Below, piece after piece: positions 1 through 10,499 of a DNA stretch of 64,000 nucleotides. A program made the translations under genes and the position numbers. The stretch covers positions 1,908,707 through 1,972,706 of the forward strand of contig QANY01007306.1 in the NCBI GenBank assembly GCA_003255025.1, read 5' to 3'. How positions within the stretch are numbered: position 1 is the stretch's first letter; the number at the start of each line of letters is the position of its first letter. Source of the DNA: Datisca glomerata (taxonomy: Eukaryota; Streptophyta; Magnoliopsida; Cucurbitales; Datiscaceae). A model generated the notes under the pieces. That model ran no database searches, was not told where the DNA came from, and was given only the letters and a program-made list of their open reading frames with translations.

Positions 1-457
1 CAACAATCAAGATGATGATAACTTCATCTAAATCCTTAATCACATCAAAATTAAGAAATGGCACATAATGGTCAGAATAATAATTCAAAATTTTGATTTC
101 ACTTCAATGGTTCTTATTAATTCAGGAGCTAATTTGAATTGTATGCTGGAATGAGTCGCTCCTACCAATTACTTCAAGAAGACAAAAGAATCTGTGTCTT
201 CTGCCAACGATACTAGAATGCATATCAATTATGAAATCCTTAAAGTTCATATTTGTCAAGACAATGTATGTTTTAAAACATCATTTGTCTTAGTAAAAAA
301 TATGACGGACAAAATTATTTTTGGTTTATCATTCATTTATCAGTTGTATCATTTTACAACAGAGCATGATGAGATAATTACTTATCTCATGGATAAACCT
401 GTCAAATTCAAATTTCTTTATTTTTCTCACGATGACAAATTGAAAACTTTAAAATAA
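1..457 (+). pseudogene. Pararetrovirus aspartic protease remnant (copy A)
   Basis: The frame encodes the retropepsin region that releases mature viral proteins from the polyprotein. The catalytic motif, normally Asp-Ser-Gly-Ala, reads Asn-Ser-Gly-Ala at 119-130, so the catalytic aspartate is lost. A stop follows about ten codons later. The fold continues from 194 to 457 with a conserved block around VLVKNMTDKIIFG. The same protein lies at 13109-13543 in copy C, and a more distant relative at 35608-36063 on the minus strand. This is a pseudogene by both active-site change and stop codons. Confidence 0.8.
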
Positions 458-639
458 AATTCTGTTTTTAAAACTGTAAATTTAATTTATTGTAAAGAAA
501 AACAATTATATTTTCTGCAAGATGGAATAAAATTAAAAGAATTGAAGAACATCTTCAAAATTTTGCTCTTCAAAAATAAAGTAAAATCTTTGAACAATTT
601 TTTTTAAAAAGTTATGTGCTGACATTCTCAATGCTTTCT

Positions 640-1435
640 GGCACATGAAGTATCATACTGTCAGTCTACCTTACATTAAGGGATATGATGAAAAGAATAT
701 TCCTACCAAGGCACGGCCAATTCAAATAAATTCTAAAATGCTTGAGTTCTGTAAGAAAGAAATTGCAGAACTACTCAATAAAAATATTATTAGAATGAGC
801 AAATTGTTTCGTCTTGCTCGACCTTTTATGTTCAAAAGGCCAACAAAATTGAACAATGAGTTCCTCAATTATTAATTAATTACAAGTCCCTTAATAATAT
901 TTTTGAATGGATAAGAAATCCAATACCAAATAAAAATGGACTTAATCAACAGACTTGGAGATGATGTTGTATTCTCTAAGTTTGACATGAAATCTGACTT
1001 CTGGCCATTATGAGTGGAATGTAATGCCTTTTGATCTTAAAAATACTCCTAGTGAATTCCATAATATAATTAATGAAATCTTTAGTCAATTTACTGATTT
1101 CTTAATCGTTTATATTGATTATGTTCTTATTTTTTTCTAAATCAATAAATCAACATTGGAAACATCTTAAATTGTTTTCTAGGATAATAAAGCAAAATGT
1201 TTTAGTTATCTCTACAAGTAAAATAAAATTATTTCAATCTCAGATCAAATTTCTAGGATTTGAAATACGTCATTCCATTATTAAAGCAATTATTCAAATC
1301 ATACAATTTGCCTTATTGAATCGAGAATTTTTTTTAAAAATTGATTGCAAATCTGCAAAAACATGTTTTCACATTGCTTCCAAACAAAGTTTGACATGTA
1401 AAAATCTATTTTTAGCATTTTTTTACTTAAATATT
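640..1435 (+). pseudogene. Pararetrovirus reverse transcriptase/RNase H remnant (copy A)
   Basis: The N-terminal reverse transcriptase block, with KARPIQINSKMLEFCKKEI near 700-765, is typical of caulimovirid polymerases. The palm region after 960 is in pieces. The catalytic YIDD box reads Tyr-Ile-Asp-Tyr at 1111-1122. RNase H begins near 1330 around KIDCKSAKTCF. Part of the fingers/palm between about 870 and 960 is shortened. Several stops make this non-coding. Family recognition is by motif order and by agreement with 14850-15480. Confidence 0.75.
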
Positions 1436-1439
1436 TAAA

Positions 1440-2216
1440 TTATTCAAGACATTAATAATTCAATTAATGACTTCCTTTCTCATGAATTTATGCAGGAAAA
1501 CAGTTCAAAATTCTGCTATGGAGGAATTTGAAAATTTTGACCTACTAGAATACGGAAAGCTAAAACCTAAAATATTCAACCAAAATTCTTTTAAAATCAA
1601 GAAGTCCAATGGAAGGGCAGCCGCCTTTTACTCAAAGTTCTCATTCATTAATCATGACCATAATGGATTTGAATATCCAAGAAATGCATAAATTGATGAA
1701 TTGGATAGAATTTTGAAAGAAGTTAGGTTGAAGCATGACTTCAACGCACCCTTAAATTCAATGATATGAGAAAGGTGAAAAATTAGGTTATCACAAAGAT
1801 AACGAAATCTGTTATGATGATAGAAAAATTTTAACTATTGGGACAAGCAATTTTAAAAATAAATTTTCAGACAAAACAGCTAAAGAATTTTTTTTAGTGG
1901 AAGAAACTTTTTTCGTCTTGTCAAACGGGTTTCAAAGAAATCATAGACATGCAGTGGAGTCCTTAACTAAAAAAATCAATATCACTTTCAGAAATCATGT
2001 AAAATTGATGAATAGTTTTTGAGTTTTCGACTCAACAATTGGCCCTCAAGGCCCAAATTAAAGAGGAGTCTTATACTCCTAACCAAACCCAATTAACATC
2101 ACTTTGGTCCATCATACCCAATTACCAATCAGCTCTGATAAACCAATTTCACTCCTTCTCAATTACTCAACCATTTAATGCCTAATCGTTTGGCCAACCA
2201 ATTATAAATTACAGAA
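1440..2216 (+). pseudogene. Pararetrovirus RNase H tail and downstream ORF (copy A)
   Basis: Frames at 1467-1790 and 1990-2216 match copy C at 15480-15760 and 16231-16420. The recognisable blocks are AAAFYSKFSFINHDHNGFEY (about 1610-1670) and a Pro/Gln/Asn-rich stretch near 2050-2210. In caulimovirids with a single long polyprotein, an ORF of unknown role commonly follows RNase H, and this fits that position. It is broken by stops and cut at the inversion junction. No function can be assigned. Confidence 0.55.
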
Positions 2217-2588
2217 AATTTCATCATGTATTTTGATTCTCAAACCTACTATGACTTTTACAACCTCCTATGAAGTTAACTCTTCTCCCCTTTACCTCTA
2301 CAACTACCTTACTCTTTGGATTTACATATCTAGGAGGTCTTATTAGGGTGCCTGAAGAAAACCAAATTGAAATTAATACGTCAGATTCACATATTAGAAA
2401 AATAAATATTACAGAGAAATAATCAATTATAAAAATAACCAACCACATGGGCGGAGAGTCAAATTAAATAAAAATAATTATTCAAAGAAGAAATTAAGCA
2501 AAAATAGCAATAATATACCAGCCACTTGGGCGGTGAAGAACAATAGTTAAGCAGATTAATTAAGAATATTAAACACCCTAGTAGGTTT

Positions 2589-2601
2589 GGCTTTGATACC
2601 A
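2589..2601 (-). promoter_or_regulatory. tRNA-Met primer-binding site, segment B inner copy
   Basis: The minus strand reads TGGTATCAAAGCC, one mismatch from the initiator tRNA-Met complement TGGTATCAGAGCC used by plant pararetroviruses for minus-strand DNA priming. It is flanked by the same purine-rich sequence (CCTCTTTTGGTAT) as the other copies in this cluster. Confidence 0.7.
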
Positions 2602-2638
2602 AAAGAGGCGGAATTGCAAATTGTGAATATTGTATAAT

Positions 2639-3435
2639 TTAATTAATTTGGATGTCTGGACGAATAGGCTTTTTATGACACTTCCTTTCTAATTTGTTAA
2701 TTTCTAAAATTTTAAATGTTTCTTTAATATTGTGGATGTTTGAAAATTCATGAATTGTGGATGATTCATAAGTGGAGTCTGACCTATGGCTTTTTGAATC
2801 AGAGCTACTTTCATGGTTAATTACTTTAATAGAAGTAGATTCATCAATAGATTTATTCTTCAATTCCTGAAGCATTTTATGAATCTTTTTATTAAAGGGG
2901 AACAATATTTAAAGTAGTTTTATCTGTAAAATTTATTAAAGGAGTTTCTTTTAGACATTCATTAGGTTTAGATTCATGAATATCATCAACCTTATTTCAA
3001 TTTGTCTAATTATTTTCCTATTATTTTTAAGCTTTGATTAGTGTAATTAAGTTGTTCCACAACTTTTTTATTGGGTTCTTCTTCCTTTGATATCTTAAAA
3101 GAAGTAGTGATTAGAAAATTTCTATGATTAATTATAATTTTTTCACATGTGGGATGACTAGCAGACACCACACTAGAGTCTTTCTTGACCCATTTGGTCG
3201 TGAAAATTAATTTAATATTCTTTTCATAAATATCCTCGATATAATCAAGGAAAAACATAAGAACTCTAAATTCTTGCATGAACGCCTTCCATTCAACAAG
3301 GATAATTTTTCTTTGATCCATATTGTATGTCTTTCTAAACCTATTATGTTTATTGGGATTGGATGGACCATTCATGGGTTGGCTTAAACCCTCCCAATCA
3401 GGCTTGTATTCTTGGCTTAGGGTGCCTAAATTCAA
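2639..3435 (-). pseudogene. Pararetrovirus coat-protein N-terminal region (segment B)
   Basis: Two minus frames (3435-3010 and 2905-2639) match copy C at about 6800-7562. The second frame is Ser/Asp/Glu-rich with SDSKSHRSDSTYESS, then a basic end KLERKCHKKPIRPDIQ. This copy is important because it carries the uninterrupted sequence at the point where copy C is split by the Ty3/gypsy element. The homologous continuation in copy C appears only after the transposon, at 11802. Stops and a frame break between the two ORFs mark it as a pseudogene. Confidence 0.65.
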
Positions 3436-4376
3436 AAATAAAAGTTTGGGATTGACATGAGGTAAGTCTCCTTGGAAATCAGATTCAGTTGGTGATACAG
3501 CTTCGCTAGATTGTTCAGTCTTATTATCAAAGATTGACTGATTGACTTGAGAATTTGTGCCTATGCCTTTGTGTCTTAAATTTCTTATTTTTTAATTTTT
3601 TAATTATTGTTCTAACTGTTGAATCCTATCATTATTAACGGATGATCAAGAAAAGGAATTCATGCTAGTGCTAGACTGACTATACTCCCTAATTTGAATA
3701 TTAGAATTGAAAGATTGAAAATTAATTTTAACAGTACCACCTATGTACTGCTGGATATATTCATTATTTTTACATGATGTTGAGGCTTGAAGGAAGCAAC
3801 AAACCATGTTGATTTATAAATTTTTTATTAGGAATTTTGGGAATATTTTATACCCTATGATTTACTTGATCATCTGCTAAGTATTCAAAATGTTCTTCAT
3901 TAATTATGTCTAGTATTGTATTTATTGTAGACCTATTGCTACTAAAAGAATTACTTCTAAATAATTCACCAATTGGTCAAAATAACTAAATCATTCTTAT
4001 GATTTAAAATTTCATCATGTATTTTGATTCTCAAACTTGCTATGACTTCTACAACCTCTTATGAAGTCAACGCTTCTCCCATTTGTCTGTAGAACTACTA
4101 TACCTTTGGGATTTACGTATCTAAGTTGTCTTATTGGGGTGCTTGAGGCAAACCAAATAGAAACGGATACGTCAGATTCATAGATTAAATAAATAAATAC
4201 TATAAAGAAATAATCAATTATAAAAATAACCATGCACTTGGGCGGAGAGTCGGATTAAAAAAATAATTATTCAATGGAGCAATGAAGCAACAATAGTAAC
4301 AATTTACCAGCCACCTGGGTGGTGAAGAATAATAATTAAGTAGATTAATTAAGAATAGTAAATACCCTACCAGGTT

Positions 4377-4390
4377 TGGCTCTAATACCA
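4377..4390 (-). promoter_or_regulatory. tRNA-Met primer-binding site, segment B outer copy
   Basis: The minus strand reads TGGTATTAGAGCCA, one mismatch from the initiator tRNA-Met complement. It sits just upstream of the leader ORF at 4233-4015, in the same relative place as the site at 4981 on the plus strand. Confidence 0.7.
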
Positions 4391-4980
4391 AAAGAGGCGA
4401 AATTACAAATTATTTAAGTAATTAAAAGACTGGGTATTAATTAAGAATAGTAAATACCCAGTTATGGCTGCTACCAACAATCAATAATCGAAGCACAAGA
4501 ATCCAAGACATCAATTATCAAGGAATGAGAATATATAGCAATAGTCACAATGACTTTTTAAGATGACAATTATGACTTCCCCAACTAAAGCAATAATGAA
4601 GACATGAAGTCTAAGATAACAATTATGATGAATCTTTGTCTTTTGTCTTTTCCAGCAAATTATTGTACAAGTTGTACTACTAAATCAAGAGAATTTTTTA
4701 TTTAGTAGGTCATCTTGAAATTTTTGTATACATAAGACAACAGATAAAATTTCTTTCTTAATTGTATTGTAATTTATTTGTCATTGAGTTTGGCTCTTTC
4801 TTAATTGTTGTAAATTAATTTTAATTAATCTGCTTAATAATGGATGTAAATTAATTTCTTCAATACTTGTAAGTTTTAAATCTTTCATCAAATAACAATT
4901 TTACTATTTATTGTTGTTTGAATTTTTTATTCTAAAACCCAGTCTTTAATTACAATAATTATACACAATTCCGTCTCTTT

Positions 4981-4994
4981 TGGTATCAGAGCCA
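4981..4994 (+). promoter_or_regulatory. tRNA-Met primer-binding site, copy C 5' side
   Basis: TGGTATCAGAGCCA is an exact match to the plant initiator tRNA-Met 3'-end complement. In pararetroviruses this site defines the start of the map and of minus-strand DNA synthesis. A degenerate partner lies one genome length downstream at 18346. Confidence 0.85.
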
Positions 4995-5580
4995 AACGTG
5001 GTAGAGAATTTACTGTTATCTTAGTTATTGGTATATTGTTGCTATTGTTGCTTAAATGCTTCTTTGAATAATTATTTTTATTTAATCTGATTCTCTGCCC
5101 AAGTGGCTGGTTATTTTTATAATTGATTATTTCTCTATAATCTTTGTTTTTTCTAAATCTGTGAATCTAACGTATCAGTTTCTATTTGGTTTGCTTCAAG
5201 CACCCTAATAAGACCTCTTATATACGTAAATCTCGAGGGTAGGGTAGTTGTAGAGGCAGATGGGAGAATAATTGATTTTAGAGGAGGTTGTAGAAGTCAT
5301 TGCAGGTTTGAGAGTCAAAATATATGATGAAATTTTCAATCATAAAAATAATTTAGTTATCTTGAGCAATGAGTAGATTATTTAAAAATAATTCTTCTTG
5401 TAGCAATAGGGTTACAGTAAATACAATACTAGAGATAATTAATGAAGAACATTTTGGATACTTAGCAGATGATCAAGTTGATCATAGGGTATGGAATATA
5501 CCTAAAATCCCTAGTAAAGAAATTTATAAATCAACATAGTCTGTTACTTCCTTCAAGTCTCAACATCATGTAAAAACAAT

Positions 5581-6187
5581 TGAAAAAAGATATGCTCTTG
5601 GGAAAGAGCATGAAACTTGTCAATACTTCCCCTAATGCAATTAAACATCACATTGAAGAAGTATATAATTTTCTTCACTTTATAGCTTGGTTCAGATTGG
5701 AGTTAAACCTCTATCTTGTTAGTCTTGCGTGATGCAAGATTTATAAATTTTTATTATAGTATTTTAGGATTAATTGAATCAACACTTTGTAATGGTCCAA
5801 TCTATTTTGATTATTTTTCAGATTTTTCTGTTAGTCTAACAGACCCACATATTCTTAAATCCTTAACTTTGAAAAAATATATGCTCTTGGAAAAGAGCAT
5901 GAAACTTATCAATTACTTCTCCTAATGCAATTAAACATCACATTGAAGAAGTATATAATTTTCTTCACTTTGGTTTGGTCCAGATTGAAGTTAAACCACT
6001 CACAATGAGATGCTTAAATACTTATATCTTGTTAACCTTACATGATGCAAGATTTATAAATTTTTATTATAGTATTTTAGGATTAATTGAATCCTCACTT
6101 TGTAATGGTCCAATCCATTTTAATTATGTTTCAGATTTTTTTTGTTAGTCCAACATGCCCACATATTCTTAAATCCTTAAATTTGAA
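5581..6187 (+). repeat. Imperfect tandem duplication inside the movement-protein region
   Basis: Unit 1 (5581-5869) and unit 2 (5870-6187) begin with near-identical TGAAAAAA-TATGCTC and run through the same order of words to CTTAAATCCTTAA. Unit 1 lacks about 28 bp near 5700 that unit 2 retains. Confidence 0.85.
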
Positions 6188-6404
6188 TATAAAAACTAGT
6201 GGTTACCAAATCCTTAAAGGTGCCCAACCTCTAGCTTTGATTTTTAGAATACATTTCAAAGTCAGGAAGACTAATATGAATTTTCAATCCATCAATAGAA
6301 GTTCAAAAAATCAAACCATGTTGATTCAATCTAGGCAAAATTATGCCAATATTAGAGTTCTTAAAACCATTAGGTGGTCTGATATTACTTTGACTACAAA
6401 TTAG
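5581..6404 (+). pseudogene. Pararetrovirus 30K-type movement protein remnant
   Basis: The frames resemble the caulimovirid 30K-superfamily movement protein, which enlarges plasmodesmata for cell-to-cell spread. Visible blocks include a LHDARFINFYYSILGLIES-like core and a CNGPI block (about 6040-6120), followed by LALIFRIHFKV near 6220-6260. The 5' half is present twice as an imperfect tandem duplication (5581-5869 and 5870-6187). Each unit carries the same start, including the self-complementary ATGCTCTTGG...AAGAGCAT. The duplication and stops make it non-functional. The inverted segment B lacks this whole region. Confidence 0.65.
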
Positions 6405-6419
6405 CTTTTAACCAATGAA

Positions 6420-7562
6420 AGCCAACCCACTCCAATTCAACGACCAATTGAAGATATTGATTATATCCAGCAGTACATGAATGGTACTGTTAAAATTAAT
6501 TTCCAATCTTCTAGTTCTAATTCCCAAATTAGGGAGTTTAACCAGTCTAGTACTCATTGGAATTCTTTTTCTGGATCATCTGTTAATAATGATCAAGATC
6601 TTACGATTCAACAATTAGAATAAGAATTAAAAAAATTCAAAATAAGAAATTTAAAATTTAAAGGCATAGCCACAAATTTCCAAGCTAGTCAACCAATCTT
6701 TGATAATAAGACTGAACAATAAGACGAAATTGAATCACCAACTGAATCTGGTTTTCAAGGAGTCTTACCTCCTGTAAATCTCCAACTCTTAGTTTTGAAT
6801 TTATGCACCCTAAGCTAATAATACATACCTGATTAGGAGGGTTCAACCCAACACATAAATGACCATACCAATCTCAATAGACATAATAGGTTTAGAAAGA
6901 CATACAATATGGATAAAAAAAAATCATCATTGCTGATGGAAGGCGTTCATGCAATAATTAAGATTTTATATATTTTTCTTTGATTATATCGAAGATATTT
7001 ATCAAAAGAATATTAAAGAAATTTCCAAGACCAAATGGGTCAAGGAAGACTTTAGAGTGGTGACTACTAGCCATCTCCTACCTGAAAAAATTATAATTAA
7101 TCATAAAAAATCTTTAATCACTGCTTCTCCTTTTAAGATTTCAAAGGAAAAAAAGGTCAATAAAAAATTAGTTGGACAACTCAATTACACAAATTAGAGT
7201 TTAATAACAATAGGAAAACAATTAGATAAAATACAAAATAAGGTCAATGATCTTCATGAACTTTAATCTAATGAATATCTAAAAGAAACTCATTTAATAA
7301 ATCTTTCACATAAAACTTCTTGGAATCCTTAATAAAAAAATTTGATAAAATGCTTCAAGAATTGAAGAATAAATTTGTTGAGTCATCTACTTCTGTTAAA
7401 CTAATTAACCGAGATAGTAACTCTGATTCAGAAAGCCATAGGTCAGATTCCACCTATGAATCATCCATAATTCATGAATCTTCAACCATTCACAATATTG
7501 AAGAAACATTTAAATATTTAGAAATTAATAAATTAGAAAGGAAGTGGTATAAAAAATCTATT
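6420..7562 (+). pseudogene. Pararetrovirus coat-protein N-terminal half (copy C), split by transposon
   Basis: This region matches segment B (3435-2639 on minus) from about 6800 onward. Features include a Gln/Asn/Ser-rich start, a Lys-rich stretch near 6630, and the Ser/Asp-rich, acidic-then-basic block at 7320-7562. The frame is cut at 7562 by the Ty3/gypsy LTR and continues at 11802, as shown by the uninterrupted homolog in segment B. Many stops are present. Confidence 0.6.
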
Positions 7563-8195
7563 TGATAAGAACCCACTAGACGACCTGCCCTAGGAACCCT
7601 TGGATCAACGAACAAGGAGCAAATCTAAAGCTAGGAACAAATTGAAATTGATCAGATTAGAACCCTAAGGAAAACTAAGTCCTTAAACCCCAATCTTGAG
7701 ACACCACAAGGTTGATCACTCCCTTAAGCAGTCAAAGGAAAAAAAGCTCGTTGAATAATATTAATGACTAAAAGTGCCTATTTTTACATCATCTTAGCCT
7801 TTATATAGTGACCCTAAAACGAAAGAAGCATAAAATAAATAAAATAAAATAAACCCAAAACTTAAATGAGCCTGAAGTCCAAGACCAAACAAACAATTTA
7901 AAATAAAAGTAAAACTCTATTTAATCCCAAAATCCCTAAAACACATAAACAATGAATTGTGCCTCGTGTCATGGATTCTAATCCTTGTTCTTCCAAAACC
8001 AAACCTTGCACATAAAGATAAGTGATTATCCTTGGTGACACCTAGGAATCTTCTAGAATAGCCTCTTTGTCATGCACGTCCATGATTTTGACTTGTAAAG
8101 CCTCTTCCATCCTTTTTGTTCTAGCTTGAGTCATTGGACCGCCAATTCCTTGTAATGGATCTTACAAGCCTTTGGAAACAGCATCATGATCCCCA
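7563..8195 (-). repeat. Ty3/gypsy 3' LTR (left)
   Basis: 633 bp running TGATAAGAACCC to GATCCCCA on the plus strand. It pairs with 11151-11800; the main differences are small indels and substitutions, implying an old insertion. The adjacent purine tract is at 8196-8212 on the minus strand. Confidence 0.9.
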
Positions 8196-8462
8196 TCATT
8201 CCCTCCCTCTTCAAAAGGACTCATCCTCGAATCACATACAACAAACAAAGATAAATCAGCCACATTAAAAGTTGCACCAACAATACCATAGTTGCTTGGC
8301 AAATCTAGCTTGTAGGCGTTATCATTGATTCGTTCCAAGACTTGAAAAGGCCCATCTCCTCTAGGGTGGAAATTTGGTTTCCTTTGTGTAGGAAATCTCT
8401 CCTTAGGCATGTGCACCCAAACCCAATCTCTAGGTTGAAAAACAACGTGTAAACGCCCTTTA
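8162..8462 (-). pseudogene. Gypsy integrase C-terminal/chromodomain-like tail
   Basis: The block KERFPTQRK..PRGDGPFQVLERINDNAYKLDLP, followed by ATFNVADLS and FEEGGNDG, is the characteristic end of the pol polyprotein in plant gypsy elements, where the integrase tail contacts chromatin. The open frame runs into the LTR. It is separated from the integrase core by a stop near 8470. Confidence 0.85.
8196..8212 (-). promoter_or_regulatory. Polypurine tract of the Ty3/gypsy element
   Basis: The minus strand reads GAAGAGGGAGGGAATGA directly before the 3' LTR start TGGGG, the expected place for plus-strand DNA priming. Confidence 0.75.
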
Positions 8463-8481
8463 TTGCTTGCTTAGCATATTG

Positions 8482-9086
8482 TTAATTCTTCCTCTCAATG
8501 TTAGCCCAAACCTTGGCATGTAAATCTTTCATAAAATATTCTATTTTCTTACCATCTACATTAGTATGCTCATTAGTAGGCAAAGTCAAAAAATCCATCA
8601 GAGTTAGAGGGTTAAAACCATAAACAACTTTAAAAGGTGAAAATGAAGTAGTAAAATGAACAGATATGTTATATGCAAACTCAATGTGTGGCAAACACTT
8701 TTCCCATTGTTTTAAGTTCTTTTGTATGATAGCACGCAATGAAATAGTGAGTGTCCTATAACCTACTTCTGTTTGTCCATCCGTTTGAGGATGTGCAACA
8801 ATAGAAAACAAGAGTTTAGTTCATATTGCTCCACAAGTGCGCCAAAAATGACTTAAGAACTTAACATCTCTATCACTAACAATTATTTTGGGTAAACCAT
8901 GCAATCGAACAACTTCTTTAAAGAACAAGTCAGTGATATGTGTTGCATAATTTGTTTTAGAACATGCAATGAAATGAGCCATTTTATTAAACCTATCAAC
9001 AACAAATATGCTATCTTACCACTTTGAGACCTTGGCAATCCTAAAACAAAATCCATAGAAATATCAATCCAAGGTTGGTTAGGCAC
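8482..9086 (-). pseudogene. Gypsy integrase catalytic core, broken
   Basis: Two minus frames cover the core: 9086-8883 with PWIDISMDFVLGLPRSQ and 8811-8482 with HPQTDGQTEVGYRTL, which carries the catalytic glutamate. The usual Asn after the glutamate region (NRTL) is Tyr. The second catalytic Asp region (around 9000-8980) is disrupted by a frameshift, and a stop separates the two halves near 8820. The enzyme would have joined element cDNA to host DNA. It is a pseudogene. Confidence 0.85.
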
Positions 9087-9175
9087 AGTAAAGGGGTGTA
9101 TATGCCATGCAATTTAACTTTAGATTTTACTTGCCTACATGTAATGAACTTATCACACATATTGCACATCATGGT

Positions 9176-9661
9176 TCATATTAGACCAATAAAAAAATTC
9201 TCACGTAGTATATCTAAAATCTTAAGCACACCAAAATGCCCAATCAAACCACCCTCATGAGTTTCCCTAACAAGTAGCTCACGAACAGGATAAATAGGCA
9301 CACATAATTTATCTTTCTTGAATAGAAATTCTACATGCCTATAAGAATCACCAAACGCACACATGTCACATGAAATCCATGCTTGGCTAAAATCTAAATT
9401 AGTAGCATACAAATCTTTAAGTAATTCAAGACCAAACAATTTAATTTCCAAAGAAGTAAGTAATGCATACCTCTTAGACAATGCATCAGCCACAACGTTT
9501 TCCTTCCCATGTTTGTATTTGATTATGTACGAAAATGTTTCTATGAACACCAGCCACTTAGTGTGTCTTTTGTTAAGCTTACCTTGGGATTTCAAGAACT
9601 TCAAGCTCTCATGATCAGAATCAATGATGAATTCCCTCAACCACATGTATTGTTGCCACAT
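9176..9661 (-). pseudogene. Gypsy RNase H and integrase zinc-binding domain
   Basis: A 161-residue open frame. It starts inside RNase H (REFIIDSDHESLKFLKSQGKL, HTKWLVFIETF, then KYKHGKENVVADALSKRY). It passes into the integrase HHCC zinc domain, with HEGGLIGHFG near its end; the CxxC pair lies just past the stop, at about 9170-9155. Upstream the sequence jumps directly to remnants of reverse transcriptase (9664-9745), so the N-terminal part of RNase H is deleted. Confidence 0.9.
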
Positions 9662-9663
9662 TT

Positions 9664-9973
9664 GAAGCTCTTCATTTGCATTCTCAAGTGTAGGCCAATC
9701 TCTTATTGCTTCTACCTTTTCCTCGAGAAAGATATCTTCATAATTCTACAAAAGAGAAACAAAAGAACTAGGAAAAACTTGGTCAAGTTCATTAATGTAT
9801 AAAAATGCCTTTTTATATAAAGGTACAGTCATTGGTTGACATGAAACATTCCCCTTTAGTTCACTTGTTTTTTCAAAGAAACTGAATTTTTTCTCTCTCG
9901 CTCTAACTATGGCTAAAATGCTCTCTTTTTCTTTTCCCTTAATTTCTTTCCTCTCAATTTTATTTTCACTCAT
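9664..9973 (-). pseudogene. Gypsy protease-RT linker with collapsed reverse transcriptase
   Basis: The linker reads SFFEKTSELKG, QPMTVPLYKKAF, then PSSFVSLL and NYEDIF. This normally leads into about 200 residues of reverse transcriptase starting with the EEVPHGLPP-type block. Instead NYEDIFLEE is followed at once by KVEAIRDWPT, which belongs at the far end of the RT domain, and then by the RNase H interior. Two internal deletions therefore removed the RT palm including its YxDD box and part of RNase H. Confidence 0.75.
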
Positions 9974-10060
9974 TTTCTATTCTCTCAATCTCTTTTCTCT
10001 CATTTTCTTTTCTCCCAATCTATTTTCACTCATTTTCTTTTCTCTCATCCACACTTTTGG
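9950..10060. repeat. Imperfect tandem repeat, about 25-bp unit
   Basis: A word close to TCTCTCATTTTCTTTTCTCCC recurs four times in a pyrimidine-rich tract antisense to the gypsy linker. It is expanded simple sequence; the long hydrophobic plus-strand ORF over it is an artefact. Confidence 0.6.
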
Positions 10061-10084
10061 AACCTTGAGTCAGCCTTTACAATT

Positions 10085-10499
10085 TTCTTGACAAGTCCTT
10101 ATTGTAGTGGTTAGGTATAAACCTCTTCTGCATCACCACTTACATCTCCTCCCAAGTGTGAATTGTTCTCTCTCCATTCATTTTTCTACTTAGAACTAAT
10201 TGATGTCACCAAATACTCAAATAATCAGCGAACTCCATGGCTGCCAATTTGACTTTCTTATCCTCTGAATAATTATAATAGTCAAACACATGTTCACCTT
10301 TTCTTTCCCACTCCAAATACAACTCTGGATCATTCTTCCTTTGAAATGTAGGGACTGTCATTTTAATGATTCCTAGATTGTTATCACTCTCTTCTGTATT
10401 ACTCTTTCTCCTCCTAGTACTCCCACCATCAAAATATTCTTCTTTATCTTTTTCCAACAAACATCTTGTATTGGATCTTGAACCAGCAGATGATTGCAA
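10085..10499 (-). pseudogene. Gypsy gag remnant
   Basis: The frame 10499-10206 contains the gag start block MTVPTFQRKNDPELYLEWERK and the following DYYNYSEDKKVKLAAMEFADY, typical of plant gypsy gag capsid. Further recognisable capsid words (RFIPNHY, LTQGSKSV) continue to about 10085 with frameshifts and stops. The zinc knuckle and protease that should follow are absent, so this is a third internal deletion or loss. Confidence 0.85.

Larger units (their letters stand above)
1..2216 (+). mobile_element. Endogenous pararetrovirus copy A, 5'-truncated by window
   Basis: Decayed caulimovirid (plant pararetrovirus) sequence running from the protease through reverse transcriptase and RNase H into the downstream ORF. 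It aligns by eye, block by block, with copy C: 1-510 with 13040-13540, about 510-1790 with 14830-15760, and 2030-2216 with 16231-16420. It lacks the 1.3-kb insertion that splits copy C, so it shows the ancestral arrangement there. All frames carry stops and frameshifts. At 2216 it ends abruptly in the downstream ORF and joins segment B in inverted orientation. Assignment to Caulimoviridae rests on family protein motifs; the genus is not decided. Confidence 0.85.
2217..4440 (-). mobile_element. Inverted pararetrovirus segment B with two leader/primer-site copies
   Basis: On the minus strand the order is primer-binding site (about 4390), leader ORF (4233-4015), upstream ORF region (4014-3780), coat-protein N-terminal half (3435-2639), then a second primer-binding site (2601-2589) and second leader ORF (2448-2224). 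Compared with copy C it skips the movement-protein region: sequence matching about 5565 joins directly to sequence matching about 6455. Two leader copies around one gag-like body suggest a rearranged or concatemeric integration. It is head-to-head with copy A and followed by copy C. Confidence 0.75.
4445..7562 (+). mobile_element. Endogenous pararetrovirus copy C, left part
   Basis: This part contains a terminal region matching 17697-18350 (4475-4990), a primer-binding site, a leader, the movement protein and the N-terminal half of the coat protein. It stops at the left end of the Ty3/gypsy element, and the virus resumes at 11802. Measured from primer site (4981) to primer site (18346) without the nested gypsy element and the palindrome insertion, one genome unit is close to 7.8 kb, a normal caulimovirid length. 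Frames are interrupted throughout. Confidence 0.85.

Noticed and set aside
9909..10091. Plus-strand hydrophobic ORF resembling a membrane peptide
   Set aside because: It is antisense to the gypsy gag-pol linker and made by a pyrimidine-rich tandem repeat.
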